A stretch of 64,000 nucleotides of DNA from contig NZ_RQYL01000022.1 of NCBI RefSeq assembly GCF_003860125.1, positions 19,206 to 83,205 of the forward strand. The letters are read 5' to 3'. The notes under the pieces are model-generated. The model searched no databases and had not been told where the DNA came from. It worked only from the letters and a program-made list of their open reading frames with translations. Shown piece after piece: positions 41,909-51,500 of the stretch (position 1 is its first letter; every line of letters starts with the position of its first letter). This stretch comes from Fretibacterium sp. OH1220_COT-178 (GTDB taxonomy: Bacteria; Synergistota; Synergistia; Synergistales; Aminobacteriaceae). The position numbers and the translations under genes are program-made.

Positions 41909-42763
41909 TGTTCAGTGATAGTTTTAGCTACGCTCAACCGTCTGTCCATCCTATAAAGTGTTCAGTGAAAAGGTCACCCTCCCCGCACGATGCCCTCGGC
42001 CACGCAAACAGGCTGCAGTCATGCTCCGGCAGACCGATGCCTCAAAGTTCGAGTGGTTCGGCAAGGGGAAGGGCTATGCTGCCCTCCACGCCTACATCGA
42101 TGACGTCACCGGATGGGTCGTCGGCGCCTGGTTCACCAAGAACGAGAGCACCGCAGGTTATGTCGCCGCTCTCAGCATCGGCCTGGAACGGTATGGTCTG
42201 CCCATGGAGATTTACAGCGACAGGCACACGATTTTCCGTTCCCCTCAGAAATCCTCCGAAGAAGAGGGCGAAGAACGCTCCTTGAGCAACTTCGGACAGG
42301 GGTTGAAGGACTTTGGCATAGGCCAGATCTTTGCCCTCACCCCGAAGGCAAAGGGGCGCATCGAGCGCCTGTGGAACACCTTGCAGGACAGGCTGACCGG
42401 GGATCCGAGACTCCTCGGCATCAAAGACATAGATGGAGCCAACCCCCTTCGGGGACTCCGCAAGGTCCTGCCCAAGCTCATCGCAAAGCACAACGAGAAG
42501 TTTGCCGTTCTGCCCGCAGAACAGGAGACCGCCTACGTGAAGCCTGTGGAGAGGATCGATGTCGATTTCCTCTGCGCACGACGCCAAACGCGTAAAACAG
42601 ACGGGGGCGGAAGCTTTTCCTACGGAGGACGAACCTATGTCCCCACCACCCCTGAGAAGCGCTCTTTCAGGAAAAACGCTCACCCTATCTCGGAACTGGG
42701 GGAAACAAAGGCGACATTTTCTCTGAATACTTAGGGGTGACCTTTTCTCTGGCTATTGACATC
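41909..42763 (+). mobile_element. deletion derivative 2 of the same IS (keeps the catalytic part)
   Basis: Same ends as the element at 39861-40373, but the deletion removes the HTH-coding 5' part, joining near 41985. The left end lies 23 bases beyond the -35 box of the marR promoter; the right end abuts the MFS gene. Its terminal GGCTATTGACATC carries an outward-pointing TTGACA, but no matching -10 box is seen. Confidence 0.75.
41958..42734 (+). pseudogene. transposase fragment with DDE core, HTH missing
   Basis: 258-codon frame. An rve-type integrase core is readable: LRQTDASKFEWFG (first Asp), YIDDVTGWVVGAWFTKNEST, MEIYSDRHTIFRSP (second Asp), LTPKAKGRIERLWNTLQDRL (Glu). The C-terminus ends in the same tail as the other copy. 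ISNCY-like by pattern. The true N-terminus and HTH are absent, so it probably cannot transpose alone. Confidence 0.75.
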
Positions 42764-42839
42764 CCTCCGAAGGACGATTGCCCCGACGCCCGAAAAGCGT
42801 TATCCTATCCTCGGAAAAACCAACGCCGAGGGGGAAGCC

Positions 42840-44063
42840 ATGGTCCATCTGCTGCTCGCCGTCATCTACCTGTCCTTCATCGGTCTGGGGCTGCCGGACT
42901 CGCTCCTGGGAGCAGCGTGGCCCAGCATGTACGAGGGACTGGCGGTCCCGGTGTCCTGCGCGGGCATCGTCTCCATGCTCATCTCCGGCTGCACCATCGT
43001 ATCCAGCCTGTTCAGCGACCACCTCGTGCGCTCGCTGGGGCCGGGCCGGGTGACCGCTCTCAGCGTCGGCACGACCGCCGCCGCGCTGTTCGGGTTCGCC
43101 TCGTCGCGCACGTTCGCCTCGATCTGTTTCTGGGCCGTTCCCTACGGACTCGGCGCCGGGTCCGTGGATGCCGTGCTGAACAATTTCGTCGCTCTGCACT
43201 ACGAGACCCGGCACATGAACTGGCTGCACTGCTTCTGGGGCGTCGGGGCGACGCTCGGCCCCTATGTCATGGGGCTCTGCCTGGCCCAGGGGCTGGGATG
43301 GCCGGGGGGCTACCACGCCGTGGGGCTCATTCAGGTCGCTCTGACCGCGCTCCTGGTCCTCTCGCTCCCCCTCTGGCGGAACGGCTCCGATGGCACGCCC
43401 CGCGTCCACGAGGACGACGCCGCTCCCCCCGCAGGCCTGCGAGACCTGTTCCGCCTCCCGGGGGCCCGGAGAGCCCTGGCCGCCTTCTTCTGCTACTGCT
43501 CGCTGGAGCATGTAACGGGACTGTGGGGCAGCAGCTACATGGTCATGGTCAAGGGACTGACCGCGGACCGCGCCGCATCGCTGATCGGACTCTTCTACTT
43601 CGGCATCACCGCCGGGCGCTTCGCAAGCGGGTTTCTGAGCACCCGTTTCGACGACCGCACCATGATTCGGATGGGGCAGGCGCTGGCCCTGACGGGAGTT
43701 CTCGTCCTGCCCCTCGCCGGGGGGCTTGTTCCGCTCCGTGTCGGGTTCGTCCTGATCGGGCTGGGATGCGCACCCATCTATCCCAGCCTGCTCCACCGGA
43801 CCCCGGAGCGGTTCGGAGCGGTCGCCTCCCAGGCGATGATGGGGCTCCAGATGGCCTGCGCCTACCTCGGGAGCACGCTTTCCCCCGTTTTGACCGGATG
43901 GGTCGCGGGACGTTTCGGCATTGCCCCCTACCCGTTTCTGCTGCTGGCCTTCGCCCTCCTGATGACGGGCATGACCGAGGGGGAAAACCGAAGGACAACC
44001 GTCCCCCGTCCCCTCTCCACCGACACGGCAACGAATGATAGAATTGGTCCGGGTGCCTCGTAA
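42840..44063 (+). CDS. MFS transporter
   Basis: 407 aa from the ATG at 42840 (GAGGGGGAAG upstream). Twelve helices. Features: YLSFIGLGLPDSLLGAAWPSMYEGLAV in helix 1, a first-loop basic motif near SDHLVRSLGPGRV, and DAVLNNFVALHYETRHMNWLHCFWGVGATLGP, a pattern of the FucP/YfkF-like group. Substrate unknown; sugars or drugs are possible. It directly follows the IS derivative, which may have replaced its natural promoter. Confidence 0.85.
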   Translation: MVHLLLAVIYLSFIGLGLPDSLLGAAWPSMYEGLAVPVSCAGIVSMLISGCTIVSSLFSDHLVRSLGPGRVTALSVGTTAAALFGFASSRTFASICFWAVPYGLGAGSVDAVLNNFVALHYETRHMNWLHCFWGVGATLGPYVMGLCLAQGLGWPGGYHAVGLIQVALTALLVLSLPLWRNGSDGTPRVHEDDAAPPAGLRDLFRLPGARRALAAFFCYCSLEHVTGLWGSSYMVMVKGLTADRAASLIGLFYFGITAGRFASGFLSTRFDDRTMIRMGQALALTGVLVLPLAGGLVPLRVGFVLIGLGCAPIYPSLLHRTPERFGAVASQAMMGLQMACAYLGSTLSPVLTGWVAGRFGIAPYPFLLLAFALLMTGMTEGENRRTTVPRPLSTDTATNDRIGPGAS

Positions 44064-44071
44064 GACGATTC

Positions 44072-44854
44072 CTTTGTTGTCCAGCTACTTCTTATCCAAA
44101 TCGGCACGCACTGTGTGCCGAATTAAGCTGGTCGCATTATCGTTTGTTGATGCGGATCGATGACCCGCACCGTCGCGAGTTTTACCTGACCGAAAGTGCG
44201 AACACGGGTTGGACGTCACGGCAGTTAGAACGGCAGATCAACTCGTTCTATTACGAGCGTCTGCTTGTTACGCAAAAGGAAAACCGCCCTCAAATCGCGG
44301 CCGAGGTATTCAAACTGGAACCCAAAACCGATGTGGACCATATTCTCAAAGACCCGTATATCCGGGAGTTTTTGGACTTGAAGGAGAAAACCCAATACAC
44401 CGAAAGCGAGCTGGAACAGGGCTTGATTGACAGGCTGCAGGAGTTCCTGCTCGAACTGGGCAAAGGATTCTCGTTTGTGGCGAGGCAAAAACGCATTACC
44501 ACAGAGCACGGCGAGCATTATTACATTGACCTCGTGTTCTACAACTTCATCCTGAAATGCTTTGTGGTTATCGACCTCAAAGCAGGCAAGCTGACCTACC
44601 AGGATGTGGGACAGACAGATTTCTATGTCCGCTTGTTTGACGAAAAGATAAAGCAGGCCGACGACAACCCGACCATTGGCATCATCCTCGTGACGGACAA
44701 GGACGAGAGCATCGTCAAATACTCCGTTCTTGCAGAAAATGCAAACCTTTTTGCATCCAAATACAAACTCTACCTACCCTCGGAAGAGGAATTGCGCGCC
44801 GAACTGCAAAGGGAGCGTGAGCTCCTCGAGCGGAAAATAGGGCAGGAACACTGA
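44072..44854 (+). pseudogene. DUF1016 (YhcG-type) PD-(D/E)XK nuclease, 5'-truncated
   Basis: The readable protein begins upstream of the first ATG (44144) with family sequence PNRHALCAELSWSHYRLLMRI and then the YhcG C-terminal domain: RREFYLTES, RQLERQINSFYYERLL, and the nuclease core YYIDLVFYN..FVVIDLKAGKLTY with Asp and D-x-K. The usual N-terminal DUF1016 region of over 100 residues is missing; the joint lies within about 40 bases of the MFS stop. The C-terminal domain from 44144 (236 aa) could still be made. It is less GC-rich than its neighbours. The family is linked to DNA processing and defence. Confidence 0.75.
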
Positions 44855-45164
44855 GGTGACAACCAATGAAAATCCAGTTGGCGCCGAGACATCGGCAGAG
44901 GGCAGAACCGGCCGAAGACGAGCCGTTGGGGTACAGGAGCCCCTTCTGTAACTCGGCTTTCGCCGTTCTCTCTTGGGCATAAAATCTTACTCCAAGGTTT
45001 CCGTGCCGCTTCTTTTTCTCGCTCGCCATCTCATTTTCCAGATACAAGGTCGATTTTCCAGCCTTTTGCCGCAAAGGCAGAGATTTATCCGCATCTTCTT
45101 TGCCGCGATCATGATCGTCAGATCAAAGCAAGCAAGCACAGATCGTTAGAAAGGACACGGCTCC
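44855..45164. other. 310-base intergenic stretch without a supported gene
   Basis: A minus-strand open frame covers much of it (up to 45074), but it overlaps the nuclease remnant, lacks a ribosome site and matches no family I know. No terminator or promoter is convincing. AGAAAGGA before 45165 is the ribosome site of the ABC gene. Confidence 0.5.
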
Positions 45165-46862
45165 ATGCTCAAAAAGTTCGCGCGCTACTACATCCCCCAT
45201 ATGCGGCTCTTCCTGGCGGACATGGCCTGCGCCTTCACGCTCTCCCTGTGCGGGCTCTTCTACCCCATGGTCACCCGCGCCGTCATCAACACCTGGCTTC
45301 CCCGGCGGACGCTCGGGCCGATCCTGGCGTGGATGGCCGTGCTGCTGGGGCTCTACACGCTCCGCGCGTGCCTGAACTACTTCGTCCAGTACTACGGACA
45401 CGTCATGGGCGTGCGCATCCAGGTGGACATCCGGCGCGAGGCGTTCGACCACCTCCAGCGCCTGCCCTTCGCCTTCTTCGACCGAACCCGAACGGGAACC
45501 CTGATGTCCCGCATCATCAACGACACCTTCGAGATCGCGGAGCTGGCCCACCACGGCCCCGAGGACCTCTTCATCTCCCTGGTGATGCTGGCGGGCTCCT
45601 TCCTCCTGCTCTGCACCCTGAACGTGCCTCTGACCCTCATCGTCTTCTCGTTCGTCCCCCTGCTGGTCTGGTTCGCGGCCCGCAAGCGGCGCAAGCTGGG
45701 GCGCACGTCCATGCGCACGCGCATGGAGATCGGCGAGGTGAACGCGGACCTGGAGAACGCCGTGGCGGGCGTGCGCGTCTCCAAGGCGTTCGGGGGCGCC
45801 GCGCACGAGGCGGGCAAGTTTCGGGTCCGCAACCGCGCCTACGAGGCGGCCCGCGGCCAGCAGTACCGCGCCATGGCGGAGTTCTTCTCGGGGACCGGCT
45901 TTCTTATGGACATCCTCGCCCTCGCGACCCTGACGGCGGGCAGCCTCTTCGCCTACCGGGGCGCGATCAACGCGGGGGACCTCGCCGCATACCTCATCTT
46001 TGTGGGGCTCTTCACGGAGCCGATCAGGAAGCTCATCAACTTCACGGAACAGCTTCAGACGGGCATCACGGGCTTCATACGCGTTCAGGAGCTTTTGGCG
46101 GCGGAGCCGGAGGAGGACGCTCCGGGCGCCGTCGAGCTGACCGACCTGAAGGGCGCCGTCGCCTTCGAGGACGTCAGCTTCCGCTACGACGGCGGACAGG
46201 AGGTCCTGTCGCACCTGTCGCTCTCGATCGCCCCCGGCGAGACCGTGGCGCTGGTCGGCCCTTCGGGCGGCGGCAAGTCGACGCTCTGTCACCTGCTCCC
46301 CCGCTTCTACGAGCCCGACGAAGGACGCATCACGCTGGACGGGACCGACATCCGCAGCCTCACGCGGGCGTCGCTGCGGCGGAACATCGGCATCGTGCAA
46401 CAGGACACCTACCTCTTCAGCGGCACCATCCGCGACAACATCGCCTACGGCAACGTGGACGCGACGGACGCGGAAGTGGAGGCGGCCGCACGGAGCGCAT
46501 CGCTCCACGCCTTCGTGGAGTCGCTGCCGGACGGCTACGACACCCACGTGGGCGAGCGCGGCGTGACGCTCTCCGGCGGGCAAAGGCAGCGCATCGCCAT
46601 CGCCCGGATCTTCCTGAAGAACCCCAGGCTGCTGATCCTCGACGAGGCGACGAGTGCGCTGGACAACGTCACCGAGGCGCAGATCCAGGCCGCTCTCGAC
46701 GCCCTCAGCGCGGGCCGCACCACGCTGGTGGTGGCGCACCGCCTCTCCACCGTTCGGAACGCGGACCGGATCGTGGTCCTGACCCGAGAGGGCATCGCCG
46801 AGTCGGGGACCCACGAGGAGCTCCTGCAAAAAGGCGGGCTCTACGCCCGCCTCCAGCGCTGA
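45165..46862 (+). CDS. ABC exporter, fused membrane and ATPase domains (MsbA-like)
   Basis: 565 aa half-transporter. Residues 1-310: six helices of the type I exporter fold, with LPFAFFDRTRTGTLMSRIINDTFEI. Residues 330-565: ATPase with Walker A GPSGGGKST, Q loop IVQQDTYLFSGTIRDNIAYG, signature LSGGQRQ, Walker B LLILDEATSALD and H-loop AHRLSTV. A homodimer is expected. It exports lipid, peptide or drug. High GC sets it apart from the AT-rich genes on its right; no partner gene is adjacent. Confidence 0.93.
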   Translation: MLKKFARYYIPHMRLFLADMACAFTLSLCGLFYPMVTRAVINTWLPRRTLGPILAWMAVLLGLYTLRACLNYFVQYYGHVMGVRIQVDIRREAFDHLQRLPFAFFDRTRTGTLMSRIINDTFEIAELAHHGPEDLFISLVMLAGSFLLLCTLNVPLTLIVFSFVPLLVWFAARKRRKLGRTSMRTRMEIGEVNADLENAVAGVRVSKAFGGAAHEAGKFRVRNRAYEAARGQQYRAMAEFFSGTGFLMDILALATLTAGSLFAYRGAINAGDLAAYLIFVGLFTEPIRKLINFTEQLQTGITGFIRVQELLAAEPEEDAPGAVELTDLKGAVAFEDVSFRYDGGQEVLSHLSLSIAPGETVALVGPSGGGKSTLCHLLPRFYEPDEGRITLDGTDIRSLTRASLRRNIGIVQQDTYLFSGTIRDNIAYGNVDATDAEVEAAARSASLHAFVESLPDGYDTHVGERGVTLSGGQRQRIAIARIFLKNPRLLILDEATSALDNVTEAQIQAALDALSAGRTTLVVAHRLSTVRNADRIVVLTREGIAESGTHEELLQKGGLYARLQR

Positions 46863-46876
46863 ATAAATTAACTCAT

Positions 46877-48583
46877 TCAAACTTTTCGGATTTTAACTCG
46901 AAGGCTGTTCATGATCGCCATTCTCGTTGCACGCTTTTTTTCACCTGTCAGACTCTCTGCCAGTTTGTCCTCTCCTTCTGGCGAAAGGACAGCTATAAAG
47001 TTCAGAAAATGCTTCGCGCGGGATGCTCCCACGTAGAAAACCTTCCGGCGCTCAAAACCTGCGAAACTTTCCGGTGTCAAATCAATCATAATAACCACAT
47101 CGGATTCAAGTCCTTTAAATTTTTTAGCTGTTGTAAACAAAACCCCCTTTTCTTCAAAGGATGATTTCAGTTTGTAGTTACCAACAGAAGTACAGCCAGT
47201 AAGTATTGAAGTCTCCAAAGTTTTCTGCGTAAGAATTACGATCTGTTTCTGCTGCATACCGTGATCGGTATACTCTCGAATAAGGGCAGCAATCTTTCTT
47301 TTTGCTGATTCATTATCGTCGACGATATAGAAAGACGGCCTTTGTCCTAAAATATCTTTCCGCATTCTAATCCCCGAAATATTTAAAGGAAGCCCAGCAG
47401 TTTCCGCTATACTTTTGGTGTTACGGCAATTCATTGATAGAATCAAACGACACTCGATATCTTTCACCCACCCCAAATTATTATTCTGATGGACTAATTG
47501 ATGTTTATCATAAAAAACGTAAAAACTACCCTTGTTAAAATCAGCAATTTCCTTGAGAAGCTGAATATGTTCCTCTTGAAAATCCTGACCTTCATCAATA
47601 ATAATGCTCTTATATTTCCACTCTCCCCAAAGGGTTTTGTAGTCAAGCAAAAAATCCGAAACATCATCTAACGATGCTTCTTTATTGAGTGCCTGACTCG
47701 CCATGGACTGAAGATTATAAAAATAAACATTCGGTAAATTTTCTTTAAACGTTTTTTTTAAAAATGACAAAAGAAGCTTATTAAAACACAGAAAAAGAAC
47801 TTGTTCGTTGTCTGATAAACGCCGCGCTTTTTCCAAGGCCAGCATAGTCTTTCCTGTTCCTGCGGCTCCTTGAATTGAGGCTGTCTGTTGTTCTTCTAGA
47901 TAATCCAACAGATACCCCTGCTCTCTTGTCATTCGATTGAAATAAAACTCCTGCTCCGAATAAATAGAAGCCAAACTTGGAATTGCACGAAAACAAGGTG
48001 CTAATTTATCGATTACTTTTGCGATGCTTTCATCTGTTCGTTTTCGATGACTCATATTGTAATAATCATACGCCTTCTCCAGCGCCTTAAGAGGCTCTTT
48101 CAAGTCCTCCTCGAAAAACACGTTTTCCTGGCTGTATTCGTTAGGAAGATGACCACAAAAAGTTTCTCTACTGACTGAAGGGAACCAAACAATAGGCTCA
48201 ATCCAATATCGTTGCCCAGGCTCCAACTCGCCATCTAACAAGTCAACAAAAATATAAACACTTTTTTGGGCTTGCTGCATTGGCCGAATTCGTTGTTGTT
48301 CGTGGGTCATTGTGTTAGTCTGGACAATCATTCCGGTATCATCACAGGAGATTTGCCCAGATTTCACCTCAAGCACCAAAAGTCCACGAGCAGGATTAAA
48401 TATAACGTAGTCCGCCTCTCCCCAGCGCCCCCGTCCCTTCTCATCCCTATGGTGCCACGCTATCGAATGAAAAACAACGTAGGATGGAGGAAGACCTTCC
48501 TTCAGCACATGAAAGAGCTGTTCCTCCCCGTAACTACCGTTAAAATCACTTTTTTCTTCCCTAGAAGGTATCATTCTTGCCAT
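46877..48583 (-). CDS. NERD-domain nuclease fused to UvrD-like helicase
   Basis: 568 aa. N-terminal NERD (nuclease-related) domain: WGEADYVIFNPARGLLVLEVKSG with D58, E72 and K74 of a PD-(D/E)XK-type site. Superfamily 1 ATPase/helicase: Walker A GAAGTGKT (239-246), Walker B IIIDEGQDF (330-335), Q/R motifs in FYVFYDKHQLV, SMNCRNTKSIAE and KKFKGLESDVVIMIDL near the C-terminus. It is AT-rich relative to the chromosome and stands 12 bases downstream of the RecQ-like gene, so they form a two-gene operon. Likely acts on foreign DNA; this is inference from the domains and context. Confidence 0.85.
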   Translation of the reverse strand: MARMIPSREEKSDFNGSYGEEQLFHVLKEGLPPSYVVFHSIAWHHRDEKGRGRWGEADYVIFNPARGLLVLEVKSGQISCDDTGMIVQTNTMTHEQQRIRPMQQAQKSVYIFVDLLDGELEPGQRYWIEPIVWFPSVSRETFCGHLPNEYSQENVFFEEDLKEPLKALEKAYDYYNMSHRKRTDESIAKVIDKLAPCFRAIPSLASIYSEQEFYFNRMTREQGYLLDYLEEQQTASIQGAAGTGKTMLALEKARRLSDNEQVLFLCFNKLLLSFLKKTFKENLPNVYFYNLQSMASQALNKEASLDDVSDFLLDYKTLWGEWKYKSIIIDEGQDFQEEHIQLLKEIADFNKGSFYVFYDKHQLVHQNNNLGWVKDIECRLILSMNCRNTKSIAETAGLPLNISGIRMRKDILGQRPSFYIVDDNESAKRKIAALIREYTDHGMQQKQIVILTQKTLETSILTGCTSVGNYKLKSSFEEKGVLFTTAKKFKGLESDVVIMIDLTPESFAGFERRKVFYVGASRAKHFLNFIAVLSPEGEDKLAESLTGEKKRATRMAIMNSLRVKIRKV

Positions 48584-48595
48584 ATCTGCCTCTCC

Positions 48596-51500
48596 TTAAA
48601 CACAGAGACGCTGCTTGATTGCAAGGATATCGATATCTTCATACTGAAAACACAGCCAGCCATTTAACTGCAACATCTCCATCTGCTGGGGGCTAACTAT
48701 TTTCTCCAAAATTGCCACCTTCGCATCAGGCCAAACATACATGCAATCTACAGGCTTATCATTCACACAGAGTTTGGAGTTAGCGTACTTAGCTAGTGGG
48801 ATTGCTTCCTGAGCAAACAATTTACATTGAGGCAGATCAATTGCATCATTCCAGTTTTTATAATATTCAGTCATAACATCACCTTTATCGAGCTCAATGA
48901 CCTGTGTTGCTGAGTTTTGGGCTTCGGTCGAAATGAAATTAAGCCCTCCAAATTTATTAGAATTTAAAAAATTTTCTTCGAAATCAATATCATCCTCACC
49001 AAGAAAGTACCTTTCGATGATGTCCCATCTTTGTTCTGAGGTAAAATTGCCTGCCATAAAACGATTCATCATCTTGACAGCTCTCTTATGCCGTTCTTCA
49101 ATATCCGCAAGAATACCGTTTTTATATTTATAATTTTGATTAATACATGCAATTTTTCTTAATTTTTCGGGGTCATTAATACGGACAAAAATCTGAGGGT
49201 TTTTTCCACCAATAAACTCGTAAGAAGCCATATCAAAAAGTTGCAAGAGAGACGCCATAAGTTGTTGATATGTTGCATCTTGATTAGCCACAGTAACATA
49301 GGCGACATATTTCTCACTCTCAGGCGCATTCGGAGCCACCTGCCTCAAAAATGTTAGAAGACAAGGTTGGGTATAAGCATAATTTTTAGCTTGAATGCAG
49401 TATCGCTCGCCATCATTTACATTCTCACTGTTATTTCTTTTCCGCCTTACGCATTTCCATGGCTCATGGAGATGCTGTTGATAAAATGGATTAACATCAT
49501 CATAACAAAAAAGATCCAGCAGCATTTTTACATACTCCTGGCTAACTTCTTTTTTATATCTATTTTTAAATGTATCAAAAAAAATCTTAAAAGAAAATTC
49601 CTTACCACCAAACCCCTTACTAATGTCACAAAAAGAATCGTGAATTGCTTGGACAAGCACCTTAAAAAGCTGGACAACTTTATCATAGCCCTCGTTATCT
49701 CTATTATAAGAAATAACAAGCTTGTAGTTAGGGACAATATTATTTTTACCATCTACCTGAAGTTCCAAAAATAGTTCATTCCTGAAGAATCTCCTTTTAA
49801 AATCTGCAAAAGTAAAATTCACAAACTCGTTCTCCCATAATTGAGCAAGATCGATTTCAAAAACGTTTCCTGCCTTCGTGATTGTGCTTTTGAGCTTTCC
49901 AGAAGTACTAAACTCTTTTTGTGGGCAATTGTCCTCCATCAATTTACAATAACTTCCATATTTTGCTAAAAAAGCCTTTTCAATACTGTTCGGAACAACT
50001 ATATATTGTGTAGAAAACAGCTTTCTAGCACGAACAGAAATAACTTTAAAGTGGTATTTTTCAAATAAATCGTTACTAAGCAGCATCAAGCCGCTTTTTA
50101 TCTTCATATCTACACTCTGCTTATCAAATAAATAATTAAAAGTCTCTGGGGAAAACAACAGGTTCCTATGACCTTTTTTCTTGTATAAATCGTATAATTT
50201 TTTTGCAATGGCTTGGATCTGGTAGTGACGCAATCCGGACAATCCCCACAAAGTCTGTGCATACCTCATGTCCGAAGGCAAATAATCTGTTATAGCATAG
50301 CCCACATCTAAGGTTCGTGCTGCTCGGCCAATTTCTTGTACGTAATCAGCAAGGTTTCCGGTGGGAGCAAAATGGTAGACGTTTTTTATATCGCCAATAT
50401 TTACACCCATACCAAAAGCCTTTGTCGCCATCATGATCAAAGACTTATTTCCACAGAATTTATTATAGGCATCATATTTTTGATCATTTTCTAGTCCACT
50501 GTGATACCTTTCAATTTTAGAGTAGATTTCCTTATGCTCAGTTGACAATTCAGATTCAACTTCATCAATTTGGCGTATAAAAGGAAAATAAACTATAGTC
50601 TTCTCATCTTTATTTATATAATCTACAATCGACTTAGCTGTCCATTGAATTTTTGCTTCTTGATCGGTCTTCTTTTCTTTGAATGGATGTCTGATATCGA
50701 ACTTAATGTTATTTCTGCGCACATAGCCAATATACATATGTTCTGAATAACAAGTTAATTGTAGACTGCTTTGCAGACTTCCAATAACATCATCGCGCCC
50801 CCCACATACTGCTGTCGCTGTTAAACACAACACGGGAAATGGAATTTGAGGGTAATAGCTGCTTTTCCTGATTTTCTTTATATAGTCACCAAGGAGCCAA
50901 TAATTTATACGAAAATCACGTCCCCATGAGGTTACCAAATGCGCTTCATCAATCACCATTAAACCAATTTTTCGTTTCCCAATTAAAGCAGAGAGGTCAT
51001 ATGCAAGCAAAAGTTCAGGGGACAAATATACGATGGAATACGTTCCGTCTTTAATACCTTGCAAGCGTTGTTGACGCTCTTGATAAGTAATCGATGAATT
51101 TATATATGTGGCATAATGCACCTTGCGGCTTTGCAATTCCCTTACTTGATCGGCCATCAACGCCACCAGAGGGCAAACAACAATCGTAACAAGGGGAGCT
51201 TCTTTATGGCATTCATGTAAATAAATTCCCGGAATTTGAAAAAAAAGTGACTTTCCAGAGCCAGTAGGCGCGGTGACAATAATATCGGAGTAGTGGTGTT
51301 CACCGCCAGATAATGCGATATCGCTCTGACGAATAACATCTGAGATAATTGTCCCTTGAGAGATATCGACCGTCTTATTGCTCCAGCCAAGCTCACAATA
51401 AAAGGGACTACACCGAAAAGACGCGTTTTCCCCCCAATACTTTTTAAGTATAGAGATATACTGGTTCTCCTTGTTCTCGTTATTTCTTTTAGAAAGTCCT

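Noticed and set aside
42756..42778. An outward promoter from the right end of IS derivative 2 driving the MFS gene
   Set aside because: TTGACA is present at 42756-42761, but 17 bases further no -10-like hexamer is found.
44715..45074. A 119-codon minus-strand gene next to the DUF1016 remnant
   Set aside because: No ribosome site, no recognisable family, and it overlaps the end of the nuclease domain on the other strand.
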